Assembly (NCBI RefSeq): GCF_947495845.1
Contig: NZ_CANMAO010000018.1
Span: 33,889 to 97,888 of the forward strand
Reading direction: 5' to 3'
DNA: 64,000 bases
Origin: an uncultured Endozoicomonas sp.
Lineage (GTDB): Bacteria; Pseudomonadota; Gammaproteobacteria; Pseudomonadales; Endozoicomonadaceae
The notes beneath the pieces were generated by a model that saw only the letters and a list, made by a program, of their open reading frames with translations, had not been told where the DNA came from and searched no databases. The first letter of the stretch is position 1. Each line of letters starts with the position of its first letter. Positions 49,601 to 58,312 of this stretch are shown here, in pieces. The translations under genes were made by a program, and so were the position numbers.

Positions 49601-50190
49601 TTATGCCCGATGCCGATAATGTCATCCCCATTCTCGAAGAGAGCTGGTTTACTGACGATATTGTTGATCGCTTCCATGACTTCCTGAAGATTACCTTTGG
49701 AGAAGAGCACTTTGAGGAAAACTTGTCGTTTATTGAGAACGCTATTGGCAAAGATATCCGCAAGTTCTTTATCAAGGATTTCTACACTGACCATACGAAA
49801 CGCTATAATAAGCGCCCTATCTACTGGCTATTCTCCAGCCCGAAGGGGCATTTCAATACGTTGATCTATCTGCATCGCTACCGCCCGGATACCGCCAGTG
49901 TGGTGCTCAATAAGTATCTGCGAGAGTTCACTGTCAAATTGAACGATGAGAAAAAACGCCACGAGCAGATCAGTATTGATCCCAATGCCTCTGGCCCGGA
50001 AAAATCCAAAGCCCTGAAGCAGATCGCCCGGCTCGACAAGATGCTGGAGGATATCGAAGAGTACGAACACGACACCCTCTTCCCGCTTGCCACAGAACAA
50101 CGGAGCATCGACCTGGATGAAGGGGTAAAGGTAAACTACAACCTTCTGGGCAAGGCACTGAAGAAAGTGCCCGGACTCACCGGTAAATAA
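46675..50190 (+). CDS. pglX: BREX adenine-N6 DNA methyltransferase PglX
   Basis: 1171 residues. Methyltransferase motif I D-P-A-C-G-S-G-H near 296 and motif IV N-P-P-Y near 477 identify an N6-adenine enzyme, BrxX/PglX, which marks host DNA at one asymmetric site. The region from about 48250 to 49450 (residues ~525-925), where the target-recognition domain is expected, is clearly more AT-rich than both flanks, with a sharp return at ~49460. This suggests a swapped recognition module. No frame break seen, so it is probably active. Confidence 0.95.
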   Translation: MDKPTQAKLKKFAQYARTSLMEQVSTRLKLVLEPSSAARRENPPAVAALEQQIQSTSQQQVIEQVAYTWFNRFCALRFMDMNGYTPLGIVSPEAGQFQPAILAEAKMGHIDDKLVSNEKTRQHIMALLDGSATSQDPQGEAYRLLLVAACNSYNKSMSYLFERITDYTELLLPADLLSGSAILSYVQQAMTPEACKSVEVIGWLYQFYISEKKDDVFEALKKNKKITPENIPAATQLFTPHYIVRYLVENSLGRLWMLNNPNSRLIDRMEYYIKPVDVETDFLKVASPEELKICDPACGSGHMLSYAYELLYAIYEEAGYEPNEIPEKILINNLYGIELDERAGELASFALSMKAAGGNPAESKTNHRRFFRNPLQPNICVLQNVDLRPEELKGYMDFVGRDLFTMDLQTALCQFEEADNFGSLISPTLTDVAGIRDILKAKDLENQLFLGVVHKKVQIALKQADYLSPKYHVVVANPPYMGSKGMNPRLKKFATDEFPNSKSDLFAMFIERCLMLVQKQGLVGMITMQSWMFLSSFEKLRASLLGCNTLTTMVHLGARAFDSIGGEVVATTAFTLNRTLNEKLKGTYIRLTDTDSELAKSNGILESISSNQNMYFASTSDFRKISGTPIAYWLSKNVGNIFSSTPSISANYSVNPGIRSGQDELFLRLWHEVSHNNIQLHLSSATEMKPDNKWFPMHKGGTYRKWYGNAQHVIDLFNNGQNIKEKSPDFRLRDSKFYFKPFVSWSRISTTDISFRYFASGVLFSDAGPGIFANDDCLNVIALLNSKLGTYFLKIINPTMNYQKQDIETVPYKKIEAKDLVKKAVELARKDWDSAETSWDFSACPLLLDQNSNPEKLACTYRKVRQDWMNAVTSMLEIEESNNNLCITKFGLEGEFSGKVETQDISLVCNPYYRYGMDKSEEKLEKLLLADTIREFISYAVGCMFGRYSLDKPGLVLANQGDTLEEYLQQIPQPSFMPDADNVIPILEESWFTDDIVDRFHDFLKITFGEEHFEENLSFIENAIGKDIRKFFIKDFYTDHTKRYNKRPIYWLFSSPKGHFNTLIYLHRYRPDTASVVLNKYLREFTVKLNDEKKRHEQISIDPNASGPEKSKALKQIARLDKMLEDIEEYEHDTLFPLATEQRSIDLDEGVKVNYNLLGKALKKVPGLTGK

Positions 50191-50199
50191 AGGGTTTTC

Positions 50200-52710
50200 A
50201 TGTCAAAAATTCAAGAGGCTCTGCAAAAGCGTTTTCAGACTCATCGCATCGTGTTCTGGTATGACGCCCAAAAGGAACTGCGCCAGGACTTTGAAACCGT
50301 GGATCTGCCCGGGGTGGAAAAAGTTGAACTCAGGGATAATGAATTTGCGCTGAAATACCGACTGCTGCGGTCAGAACCGGAACAGAAGTTTCTGCTTTAC
50401 CGGGAAGGATCGGAGCCCGGCTACCGGGATAACTGGCTGCTGGATGTCCAGCTGGCTAACAATGAGTTTCGTACCGACCAGGCCTCACTCTGGCTGTCGG
50501 AACTGGAGCTCGGACTGGAATTCAGTGAGCTGGTGCAGAAATACCCGCTCTTTTTTGAAGCCAAGTCCCGCCTGATTGCCCTGAAAAAAATACTGGGTGA
50601 CCGGGATTCCCACAGCCAGATCGAGCTGAAAATGCTGTCAGTCTGTGCCAGTTCAGAACCCCGCATTGATGCTATTCTGGAAGCCTTGCTGCAGGAACTG
50701 GCCAGGGGAAAAGAGGACAAAGCAAAACTGCTGACTCGTTGTCAGCTAGACACCCTGCTCTGGAAACAGCTTGAACGCCATTACGGTTATCACTCTGAAG
50801 CCCCCGGTATTCACGATTTTGCCATTGAACTGTTTAAATCCTGCTTTGCCATGGCTATTGGTGGCTCAGTGCAATTAAGCAGTGAAGCGTTGGTCTTTTT
50901 AAAGCGATGGAAAGACAGCCGCCGTTACGGCGATGCTTTTGAAACCCTGTCAGCCCAGAGTGCAGCCATTTTGCAAATGGAGCAGAAACTGAGCGCCATA
51001 GACTTCCGTCAGTTGATGGACGTTGACTATTTCGAGCTGATCGACCAGAAACTTCTCAGCGAGATGGTGCATGGAGTTACCGAACGCTCCATTACCAGTG
51101 GCGAGCTGTCCAACTGGGTGCGCCAGCGTCGGCAGAGCCATTGGCACGATAAATACCAACACATATACGCTGCTGTGGATTATGCGGCACAGTTTATGTC
51201 AAAACTGGATAATAGCCTGCTAACCATGGATGCCAATAACGAAACCATGGCAGAAGGCATCAAAAAATACACGGATCAATGGTGTCAGCTGGATCAGTTT
51301 TACCGAAAATTCATCTGGCATAAGCGGCAATCTGCTGAGGCTACGCTGCTGAATGAACTGAACACCCAGATTGAAAACCTCTATACCAATAACTATCTAC
51401 TGCCGGTGAATAACAGTTGGCAGGCTGTGGTTGATAAATCTCATCGCTGGGCCGCCTCCCCAGTAATGAGCCAACAGCACTTTTGGCGCAATAAGGTAAA
51501 ACCATTCCTGAGCAAAAAGGATAGAAAGGTCTGTGTCATCATTTCCGATGCCCTGCGCTACGAAATTGGCCATGAACTGCTGGGATTGATTCGACGAGAA
51601 GACCGATTTGATGCAGAGTTAACGCCTGCTCTATCAACACTCCCCAGTTACACACAACTGGGTATGGCGGCCCTGCTACCTCATCAGACACTGGCATTGG
51701 CAGACGACACTACCAGTACGGTGCTGGTAGATGGCATCAGTTCCAGAGGAACCGACTATCGGCGTAAGATTCTCGACGCAGGGCACCCGGGCAAGGCCTC
51801 TGCAGTGCTGGCTAAAGATTTGATGTCAATGGACCGGGATCAAAGTCGTGAACTGATGAAAGCGAATGATGCTCTGTACATCTACCACAATCTGATAGAT
51901 AAGACCGGGGACAGTAAAGACAGTGAAGAACGGGTCTTTAATGCTGCTGAAGATACGCTGAAAGAGTTGCTTCTGCTGGTGAAAAAACTCACCAATGCCA
52001 ACGTCTATAACATTCTGATTACGGCCGATCATGGTTTTATATATCAGGACAGAGCTCTGGATGACAGTGAGTTCTCCTCGAGTGTACCGGAAGGTGACAC
52101 CATTCTTTACAGGGACCGCCGTTTTATCCTTGGGAAAGGACTGAAGCCAGCCGCAGGATTGAGCCACTACTCTTCTGAGTCTTTGGGGCTAGGTGGCGAT
52201 ATGGAAATTCAGATTCCAAAATCCATTAATCGTTTAAGGCTCAGTGGCTCTGGAAGCCGATTTGTCCATGGCGGTTCTACTTTGCAGGAAGTGGTGGTCC
52301 CGGTCATCAAGATCAATAAAAAGCGTAAGAGTGATATCTCATCTGTGGGCGTACAGATCCACCCCGCTGTCAGCAAAATGATAACATCCGGACAATTGAC
52401 CGTTCGACTGTACCAGCAGGATCCAGTCACGGATAAGGTTCAGTCAAGAAACCTACGTGTTGGTATTTATACCCTGGCAGGGGAACTGATTTCCGATTCT
52501 CATGATCTACAGTTTGACATGACATCCGAGAACCCAAGGGACCGGGAGCTGCAAATTCAACTGGTGCTTTCCCATGAAGCCGATAAAGCCAATAATCAGG
52601 AAGTAGTACTACGGCTTGATGAGAAGCATGCAAGCACTACTCACTACCAAGAATATCAGGCCGTTCGATTCCAGCTGCGCCGATCCTTTACCAGTGATTT
52701 TGATTTTTAA
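50200..52710 (+). CDS. pglZ: BREX alkaline-phosphatase-fold protein PglZ
   Basis: 836 residues. PglZ domain metal-site motifs V-C-V-I-I-S-D-A-L-R-Y-E near 444 and L-I-T-A-D-H-G-F-I-Y near 607, as in the alkaline phosphatase superfamily. N-terminal ~400 residues helical. Defining BREX component; in related systems shown to have metal-dependent phosphatase or nuclease activity. Nine bases after pglX. Confidence 0.95.
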   Translation: MSKIQEALQKRFQTHRIVFWYDAQKELRQDFETVDLPGVEKVELRDNEFALKYRLLRSEPEQKFLLYREGSEPGYRDNWLLDVQLANNEFRTDQASLWLSELELGLEFSELVQKYPLFFEAKSRLIALKKILGDRDSHSQIELKMLSVCASSEPRIDAILEALLQELARGKEDKAKLLTRCQLDTLLWKQLERHYGYHSEAPGIHDFAIELFKSCFAMAIGGSVQLSSEALVFLKRWKDSRRYGDAFETLSAQSAAILQMEQKLSAIDFRQLMDVDYFELIDQKLLSEMVHGVTERSITSGELSNWVRQRRQSHWHDKYQHIYAAVDYAAQFMSKLDNSLLTMDANNETMAEGIKKYTDQWCQLDQFYRKFIWHKRQSAEATLLNELNTQIENLYTNNYLLPVNNSWQAVVDKSHRWAASPVMSQQHFWRNKVKPFLSKKDRKVCVIISDALRYEIGHELLGLIRREDRFDAELTPALSTLPSYTQLGMAALLPHQTLALADDTTSTVLVDGISSRGTDYRRKILDAGHPGKASAVLAKDLMSMDRDQSRELMKANDALYIYHNLIDKTGDSKDSEERVFNAAEDTLKELLLLVKKLTNANVYNILITADHGFIYQDRALDDSEFSSSVPEGDTILYRDRRFILGKGLKPAAGLSHYSSESLGLGGDMEIQIPKSINRLRLSGSGSRFVHGGSTLQEVVVPVIKINKKRKSDISSVGVQIHPAVSKMITSGQLTVRLYQQDPVTDKVQSRNLRVGIYTLAGELISDSHDLQFDMTSENPRDRELQIQLVLSHEADKANNQEVVLRLDEKHASTTHYQEYQAVRFQLRRSFTSDFDF

Positions 52711-52744
52711 TTAATAACCAAAGCAAGAGACATACTGATTCATT

Positions 52745-54820
52745 ATGAACCGTTCCATGAGCGCCCTGGACCAGAAGATTAACACCCATTTCCCGGGGCT
52801 TGTGGTTCGAAAAGACTTGGTCAAGACTGTTAAGGGCAATGCCATTGTGCCCTCTTATGTGTTGGAGTACCTGCTGGGGCAGTATTGTGCCACCAGCGAT
52901 GAACCCAGTATTCTAAGTGGTATTGAAACCGTTAAGGAGATCCTCACTAAGCATTATGTGCATCGCAATGAAGCAGGTCTGATCCGCTCAACCATTCGGG
53001 AGAAAGGGCGCCATAAGGTAATTGACCGGATCAGTGTAGCTCTGAATGACAAGAAAGATTGCTATGAAGCGCAATTTGCCAATTTAGGTATCAAAAAAAT
53101 CCTTGTGGATTCTGCTACGATCAAAGCACACCCAAAGCTTCTGGTCAGTGGCGTCTGGTGTATTGCTGATGTGGAGTATGAGCATACCGAAGACAAGGAT
53201 GCCAGCCCATGGATTATGGGTTCCATTAAACCGATCCAGCTCTCCCATTTTGATTATGAGAGTTATTTGTCCTCACGGAGTCAGTTCACAACCGATGAGT
53301 GGATTGATTTGCTGATTCAGAGTGTTGGCTTCAATCCAGAGTTATTTGGAAAACGCAGTAAACTGACACAACTGATTCGCCTGATCCCCTTTTGCGAGCG
53401 TAATTATAATTTGATTGAACTGGGGCCAAAGGGTACGGGGAAGTCTCATATTTATTCAGAATTTTCACCCCATGGCATTTTGCTTTCCGGGGGTGAGGTT
53501 AGTGTCCCTAAACTCTTTGTTAATAATTCCAGCGGAAAAATTGGCCTGGTAGGTTATTGGGACACCGTGGCATTTGATGAATTTGCAGGAAAGAAAAAGC
53601 GGGCAGACAAAGCATTGGTCGATATCATGAAAAACTACATGGCCAATAAATCGTTTTCCAGAGGGGTTGAAACCTTAGGAGCGGAAGCGTCCATGGTGTT
53701 TGTTGGTAATACCCGACACACCGTTCCCTACATGCTCAAGCATTCAGATCTGTTCGATGAACTGCCAGCAGCTTTTTATGATTCTGCATTTCTGGATCGG
53801 CTACATTTTTATATCCCGGGCTGGGAAGTAGATATTATTCGAGGAGAAATGTTCTCTTCAGGCTATGGTTTTGTAGTTGACTACATTGCTGAAATCCTGC
53901 GCCACCTGAGGAACCATGATTATTCCGATCAATACCGGGATAAATTCACATTGTCGCCAGCCATTTCGACACGTGATCGTGATGGCATTAACAAAACATT
54001 CTCAGGGCTAATGAAAATCCTGTTCCCTAATGGCGGAGCAACTGACCATGAAATAGAGGAAATCCTGGTCTTTGCCATTGAGGGGAGAAAGCGTGTTAAA
54101 GACCAACTAATGCGCATCGACTCAACTTATGCGGAGGTTGATTTCTCATACGATAATTCTGAGGGTAAAGCGAAAGCCGTCACAACCTTGGAAGAGCGCG
54201 AGTATCCGAATTACTACTTTAAAACTGTTGAGACAACTGAAATCCCTGAAACAGCTGCTGAAGCCGAGCAAGCGGCTACACAGTCTTCACCAACGCCTGT
54301 AGTTACACCAATTGCCAGAGAGCCTGAGCTGCCAGAGCAGCACCTGACGTTTGATGAAAATCAACGGGGAATATCTTACGACTTATTATTTGCTCCTTAC
54401 TTAAAAGATGCCAGAGAACTAACGGTCACCGACCCGTATATTCGTCTCTTTTACCAAACGAGGAACTTTATGGAGTTTCTCGAGACTTTTGCAAAACAGC
54501 TTCCTACCGGAGAAGAAGCGAAGGTTCACCTGGTGACGGTTCTGGACGAATTTAAGGGTGATCAACTAATAGAGAATCTTGAAAAAATGAAAGAGTCCTG
54601 TGAAAGTGTGGGTATCGAATTATCTTGGTCTTTTGATGAAACCGGATCTTTACATGCTCGACATATTACTACCGACCATGGCTGGAAAATATCTCTAGAT
54701 CGTGGTTTGGATATCTTTCAGCAGTACGACATGAATGAGGCTTTTTCATTCTCTAACCGGTTGCAGCAATTCAGGGCTTGTAAAGCGTTTGAAGTTACAT
54801 TTTTGAAAGTAAGCTGCTGA
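52745..54820 (+). CDS. brxL: BrxL-type AAA+ protein with an MIT_C-like C-terminal domain
   Basis: 691 residues. The N-terminal region (1-480) follows type I BrxL: V-V-R-K-D-L-V-K near the start, Walker A E-L-G-P-K-G-T-G-K-S-H-I near 226, W-D-T-V-A-F-D-E-F-A-G-K (Walker B) near 275. A Pro/Thr/Glu-rich linker (about 500-535) follows. The C-terminal ~150 residues lack the Lon-like domain I expect and instead read G-I-S-Y-D-L-L-F-A-P-Y-L, D-P-Y-I-R-L-F-Y-Q and H-I-T-T-D-H-G-W-K-I-S-L-D-R-G-L-D, matching the MIT_C (phospholipase-D-like) domain of eukaryotic MITD1. BrxL forms DNA-binding rings; here the tail may redirect it, for example to membranes. Confidence 0.88.
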   Translation: MNRSMSALDQKINTHFPGLVVRKDLVKTVKGNAIVPSYVLEYLLGQYCATSDEPSILSGIETVKEILTKHYVHRNEAGLIRSTIREKGRHKVIDRISVALNDKKDCYEAQFANLGIKKILVDSATIKAHPKLLVSGVWCIADVEYEHTEDKDASPWIMGSIKPIQLSHFDYESYLSSRSQFTTDEWIDLLIQSVGFNPELFGKRSKLTQLIRLIPFCERNYNLIELGPKGTGKSHIYSEFSPHGILLSGGEVSVPKLFVNNSSGKIGLVGYWDTVAFDEFAGKKKRADKALVDIMKNYMANKSFSRGVETLGAEASMVFVGNTRHTVPYMLKHSDLFDELPAAFYDSAFLDRLHFYIPGWEVDIIRGEMFSSGYGFVVDYIAEILRHLRNHDYSDQYRDKFTLSPAISTRDRDGINKTFSGLMKILFPNGGATDHEIEEILVFAIEGRKRVKDQLMRIDSTYAEVDFSYDNSEGKAKAVTTLEEREYPNYYFKTVETTEIPETAAEAEQAATQSSPTPVVTPIAREPELPEQHLTFDENQRGISYDLLFAPYLKDARELTVTDPYIRLFYQTRNFMEFLETFAKQLPTGEEAKVHLVTVLDEFKGDQLIENLEKMKESCESVGIELSWSFDETGSLHARHITTDHGWKISLDRGLDIFQQYDMNEAFSFSNRLQQFRACKAFEVTFLKVSC

Positions 54821-54877
54821 TCATTCGTTGTTTATTAATCTCGCAACCTCTTAATTTCAATAATAGTACCTTCAAAC

Positions 54878-55111
54878 TTAAACCCTCACTTCGAACTGCG
54901 CTAAGCTCGGCGCAGTTCCTTTTATTTCTCCATCTTGAATGAATGCCTTCTGCCCAACGATGACAGATTCACCCTTGACGGTAACAACTGCACCATCCCT
55001 GAGAGCAACCTGGCTGGTGCCATTGCCATTATTGGCTGTCACCGTGGCCACAAACCGTACCCCTTCAGGTATAAGAGCCTTGAACTGCTGCCAGATATTA
55101 ATGGTCGCCAT
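54878..55111 (-). CDS. Small phage-like structural protein
   Basis: 77 residues, begins M-A-T-I-N-I-W-Q-Q-F-K-A-L-I-P-E-G; beta-rich with G-N-G-T-S-Q-V-A-L-R-D-G. Start 55111 is supported by AGGAG six to ten bases before it. Same strand as the tail-like genes at 55.7-62.8 kb, so it is probably part of that module, separated from them by the csp unit. Exact role unknown. Confidence 0.55.
   Translation of the reverse strand: MATINIWQQFKALIPEGVRFVATVTANNGNGTSQVALRDGAVVTVKGESVIVGQKAFIQDGEIKGTAPSLAQFEVRV
54893..54924 (+). terminator. Probable terminator of the BREX operon
   Basis: Perfect stem GAACTGCGC / GCGCAGTTC, 8-base loop, then CTTTTATTT. It also lies inside the last codons of the convergent 77-residue gene. 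Confidence 0.6.
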
Positions 55112-55145
55112 AAGCCCATTCTCCTTTTTTGCTTTCTTCAAACAC

Positions 55146-55175
55146 AAAAAAAGGGCAATGCCCGAAAGCACTGCC
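55146..55175 (-). terminator. Terminator of csp copy 2
   Basis: Minus strand GGGCAGTGC / GCATTGCCC with a TTTCGG loop and a T-run; counterpart of 37023-37052 with compensating changes that keep the stem. Confidence 0.85.
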
Positions 55176-55226
55176 CTTTTGTACGCCTAAATAAAATCTA
55201 GAAGCTGCAGCCTTGCAGCCCTGACA

Positions 55227-55442
55227 TTACAGAGGACGAATGTCTTCTGCCTGTGGGCCTTTCTGACCTTGAGTAATAGTGAACTCAACACGCTGGCCTT
55301 CTTGCAGTGACTTGAAGCCATCACCAGTGATTTGACGGAAGTGAGCAAACACGTCTGGTCCGCCGTTTTCCTGAGCGATGAAACCAAAACCTTTCTCGTC
55401 GTTGAACCACTTAACAGTACCGGTAGTAGTAGACATAGTCAT
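55227..55442 (-). CDS. Cold-shock protein, copy 2
   Basis: 71 residues, 69 identical to copy 1. Same RNP1/RNP2 motifs. It sits inside a phage-tail-like gene string, between the 77-residue and 622-residue genes, with its own promoter and terminator. Confidence 0.95.
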   Translation of the reverse strand: MTMSTTTGTVKWFNDEKGFGFIAQENGGPDVFAHFRQITGDGFKSLQEGQRVEFTITQGQKGPQAEDIRPL

Positions 55443-55607
55443 ATCCTGAAATTTAATAATAAATGTGCCTTGCCCTGTTTTTAAACAAGACTGGCGGTGG
55501 AGCTAGAAGCTTATTATCACTTATGAAGAACATGGCGAGTTACTACACCCGGAACATCAAATCTTTGCATAAAAAATAAATCACACTTTTAACGTTCCGC
55601 CATTATA
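55443..55607 (-). promoter_or_regulatory. Promoter and leader of csp copy 2
   Basis: TATAAT at 55602-55607 on the minus strand, leader of ~155 bases. An insertion of ~20 bases near 55470-55490 distinguishes it from copy 1; the rest is conserved. Confidence 0.65.
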
Positions 55608-55685
55608 CGGGGTAGTATCCTAATCGCTATGGGCACTTATATTCAATCGACAACACAAGATACTCAGCCATTAGTGTACAGATGC

Positions 55686-57554
55686 CTAATAATGCCTTTC
55701 CAGCTGGACACTTTGGAGGACACGGCTTCGTTCAGCAGTGATATTTGTAGCAAGGCATAGGCCTGTCCAGTCACCACTCTTTCCTAAATGAGTATCTTGA
55801 ACCTCTACCAGCATTCCTGGTTCGATTAACCCGGGTGCTGTATTGGTATCGGTCAGTGGTAACTCAATGACTGTAATACTCTGGTTGCCGCCTTTGGCCA
55901 GCTCATTTCTCCCCCGCTCAGTATTTACCTGCGTTTCGGTCAGCCAATCTTCAAGAATATCCGGAGCTGGATTATTGCCGTTGGTACCTTGCCGCTTTAC
56001 ATTCACTGCTACTCCCGCATTTGTGCCGGAAACATAAACGGCATTGTATGCCTGCTCTGGTCGCCAGCTGGCACTTAAGCTGATGACCATACTGGCAGGT
56101 ACGATTTTATCCATCGTGGTGGCACTCCATGCCCAGAGGCTGGCAGGGTATCTTGGCTGAATGTTGAGCTGGTCTGCATCACGGCTTGGGATTATTACCG
56201 ATCCTGCTGTGGTAGCGATCTTTGCCACGACTTCCATTGCAGTCTGGTTTTGATAACTGAATGAGCCGCCGGGCATGATCCAATCTGGTGTACTGTAGTC
56301 GTTTAGGTCAGGGTAAGTTGCGGTGAAGCCGGTGTTTGCCAGTTCTTCGATAATCGCCTGTTTTGCATTGAGGTCGCTGCTGTTGCTCTTGCTTCTCATG
56401 GGAGCATAAGGTGCCGCTAAGAGCTGGGTTCGGCTGCTGCCATAAATGGTGTATCGCTCGTTGCCAAAGCGTCTATCGGTGCTGTATCGCTCGATGATAA
56501 AGATCCATCTCCAGCCGTTGATGTCCACTTCTATTTGCTTTGGTCCATTTTCATCAGGCTCGACCATAGCAATGTTGGTAGCGCCGATCAGTTGCCCGGT
56601 AAAGCTCCATGAGAAACTATCAATATCCAAGCTGATTTCCAGACTTGGAAGTTCCAGTGGTATCCGGTCCGGTAAGACGACAGTGGTGATGGTATTCATG
56701 AGCAGATAGCTCTCCCTGATATCTGGTTGCTCTGGCTCAGGCTTTTCAACAATGTCTGGGTCTGTTTCTCCGCCATAACTACCTTGGACTTCTTCATCCT
56801 TGGCCTTTTGCCCGAATCCCCAAGGGATAACCACAGGGTTATCGTTGGTGCGGTTGCTGCTAAAGCCGAATATTCTTTTAGTGTCTCTCGGTATCGCCGG
56901 GAGCGCTGGTTTAATCTCGCCTATCTGGAAAAATACCGAGCCATTTTCTCTGGGAGTGTAGAGCGCATCATCAAAGACAAAGTTGATCGGTTGAACCGGA
57001 TGGACATAGCCTGAATACTTTTTAAAGGCCGCTTCATACAAGTCAACTGACTGCATACCTTCTGCCACTGCGCTATCTTGAGGCCGAGCATCTCCCCAAG
57101 GTGCGTCGAAGGACTCCTGCTTTTCCCGAATGCTCTTGTCCCACTCTATCGTTTGACCGCTGTCCTGTTTTGCAATCTCCCCCCACGCATCATTGGCGCT
57201 TGCTTCCCTCTCTACAGCAATGCTGTGTTGAAAGTGAACCGCAGCCTGCTTCACGCCCACCTGTCCCCATAAAACGCTATTGCCTGAACTGGCAATACTT
57301 TCAGCCTGATTGCTTTGTTGTTTTTTGGTCAGGTTTTTCGCTGCGGCATTATCGGAAGAAGATCGAATATTGCCCTGTAAAATATTAGAAGGAGAAGACC
57401 ACTGACTGACAAGCACCCGAAGCAAACCCGGAGGTTTTGTGTAATGGAAAAAAGGAAGCCCATCAAAGGTGAAATCAGCTATCGAAGCAGAGGTAACCGT
57501 ATAAGGACGATCAAATCTGAAATCAATATCGGCTAATGGGACTTGGTAGCTCAT
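55686..57554 (-). CDS. Phage tail/baseplate-like protein, 622 residues
   Basis: Starts M-S-Y-Q-V-P-L-A-D-I-D-F-R-F-D-R-P-Y. The first 240 residues are low-complexity, Gln/Ser-rich. The remainder is beta-rich with hub-like features (S-L-D-I-D-S-F-S-W-S-F-T-G-Q-L near 330, and V-N-G-W-R-W-I-F-I-I-E), recalling siphophage tail-tip or baseplate hub proteins. Last of four coupled genes; start overlaps the 253-residue gene by 4 bp. Confidence 0.6.
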   Translation of the reverse strand: MSYQVPLADIDFRFDRPYTVTSASIADFTFDGLPFFHYTKPPGLLRVLVSQWSSPSNILQGNIRSSSDNAAAKNLTKKQQSNQAESIASSGNSVLWGQVGVKQAAVHFQHSIAVEREASANDAWGEIAKQDSGQTIEWDKSIREKQESFDAPWGDARPQDSAVAEGMQSVDLYEAAFKKYSGYVHPVQPINFVFDDALYTPRENGSVFFQIGEIKPALPAIPRDTKRIFGFSSNRTNDNPVVIPWGFGQKAKDEEVQGSYGGETDPDIVEKPEPEQPDIRESYLLMNTITTVVLPDRIPLELPSLEISLDIDSFSWSFTGQLIGATNIAMVEPDENGPKQIEVDINGWRWIFIIERYSTDRRFGNERYTIYGSSRTQLLAAPYAPMRSKSNSSDLNAKQAIIEELANTGFTATYPDLNDYSTPDWIMPGGSFSYQNQTAMEVVAKIATTAGSVIIPSRDADQLNIQPRYPASLWAWSATTMDKIVPASMVISLSASWRPEQAYNAVYVSGTNAGVAVNVKRQGTNGNNPAPDILEDWLTETQVNTERGRNELAKGGNQSITVIELPLTDTNTAPGLIEPGMLVEVQDTHLGKSGDWTGLCLATNITAERSRVLQSVQLERHY

Positions 57555-58312
57555 TCAGTCAGACTCGCCTTGATGTAACCGTGTACCAGAGGTCGATAGA
57601 ATGGAATTGCCCGGAGCGTCACATCGCCCGCTACCTGAGTGCCAGACGATCCTGCTTCCCACCATTGAGGCTCAGTTTCAGGAAGAGTGCCACCGACTTC
57701 TACGCTATAAACATGACCGTTTGGAATTGTCGGATGAATAACGTCCCCAATGACAACAGAAGCGGTCGCAGTAAATACCTGTCCATAGTCGTCCAAAGCC
57801 ATAACAAACGTATCGCCGCCATCGGTAAGCACATTGAGCGTATAACTTCCGCTTTCCATATCGCTGACAGTGTTGCCAGTAACCGCCCATGATCCATCCG
57901 GTTTATTCTCAATAGCCACCAGCTGTCTTGCAGCAGGAAGCGCCTGATTATCCAGCACCCGTTCTACTTTACCGGTAATGGTGGCCGGGTCGCCTGTTGG
58001 CGCTCCTCCGCCACCCGAAGTACTGATAGCAACTTCATTCACCACAATGTTATCGAGAGCAAGGCGATCACTGATAAAAGGTCTGCCCTCTTTATAAACA
58101 AGAATCACATAATTCCGATTAGCCGATTTTACCAAGCCTTGAGCATAAAGAGAGCCATTGACGACTGCTCCGTACAAATAACGAATTTCAGAAGCATGCA
58201 TAATAATTGCAGCCCCCTGATAAGGGACTCCATCCAGCGTTATATTGCTAAGCAGCTTGTGCTGATAAGAGTTATCAACAAAAGGAGTAAAGGTAATAAA
58301 ATCGGTAATCAT
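57551..58312 (-). CDS. Phage-module protein with carboxypeptidase-regulatory-like domain
   Basis: 253 residues. A segment at about 110-175 (A-T-I-T-G-K-V-E-R ... G-S-Y-T-L-N-V) looks like the Ig-like carboxypeptidase regulatory fold often attached to tail proteins. TAATG overlap with the 333-residue gene; ATGA with the next. Probably structural. Confidence 0.55.
   Translation of the reverse strand: MITDFITFTPFVDNSYQHKLLSNITLDGVPYQGAAIIMHASEIRYLYGAVVNGSLYAQGLVKSANRNYVILVYKEGRPFISDRLALDNIVVNEVAISTSGGGGAPTGDPATITGKVERVLDNQALPAARQLVAIENKPDGSWAVTGNTVSDMESGSYTLNVLTDGGDTFVMALDDYGQVFTATASVVIGDVIHPTIPNGHVYSVEVGGTLPETEPQWWEAGSSGTQVAGDVTLRAIPFYRPLVHGYIKASLTE

Larger units (their letters stand above)
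55146..55655. repeat. Direct repeat, right copy (csp locus)
   Basis: Counterpart of 37023-37510 in the same orientation. The homology includes terminator, gene, leader and promoter, with the leader nearly identical. Confidence 0.8.

Noticed and set aside
41482..54820. Type I restriction-modification or Pgl system
   Set aside because: brxA, brxB, brxC and brxL with pglX and pglZ define type I BREX; there is no HsdR and no PglW kinase.
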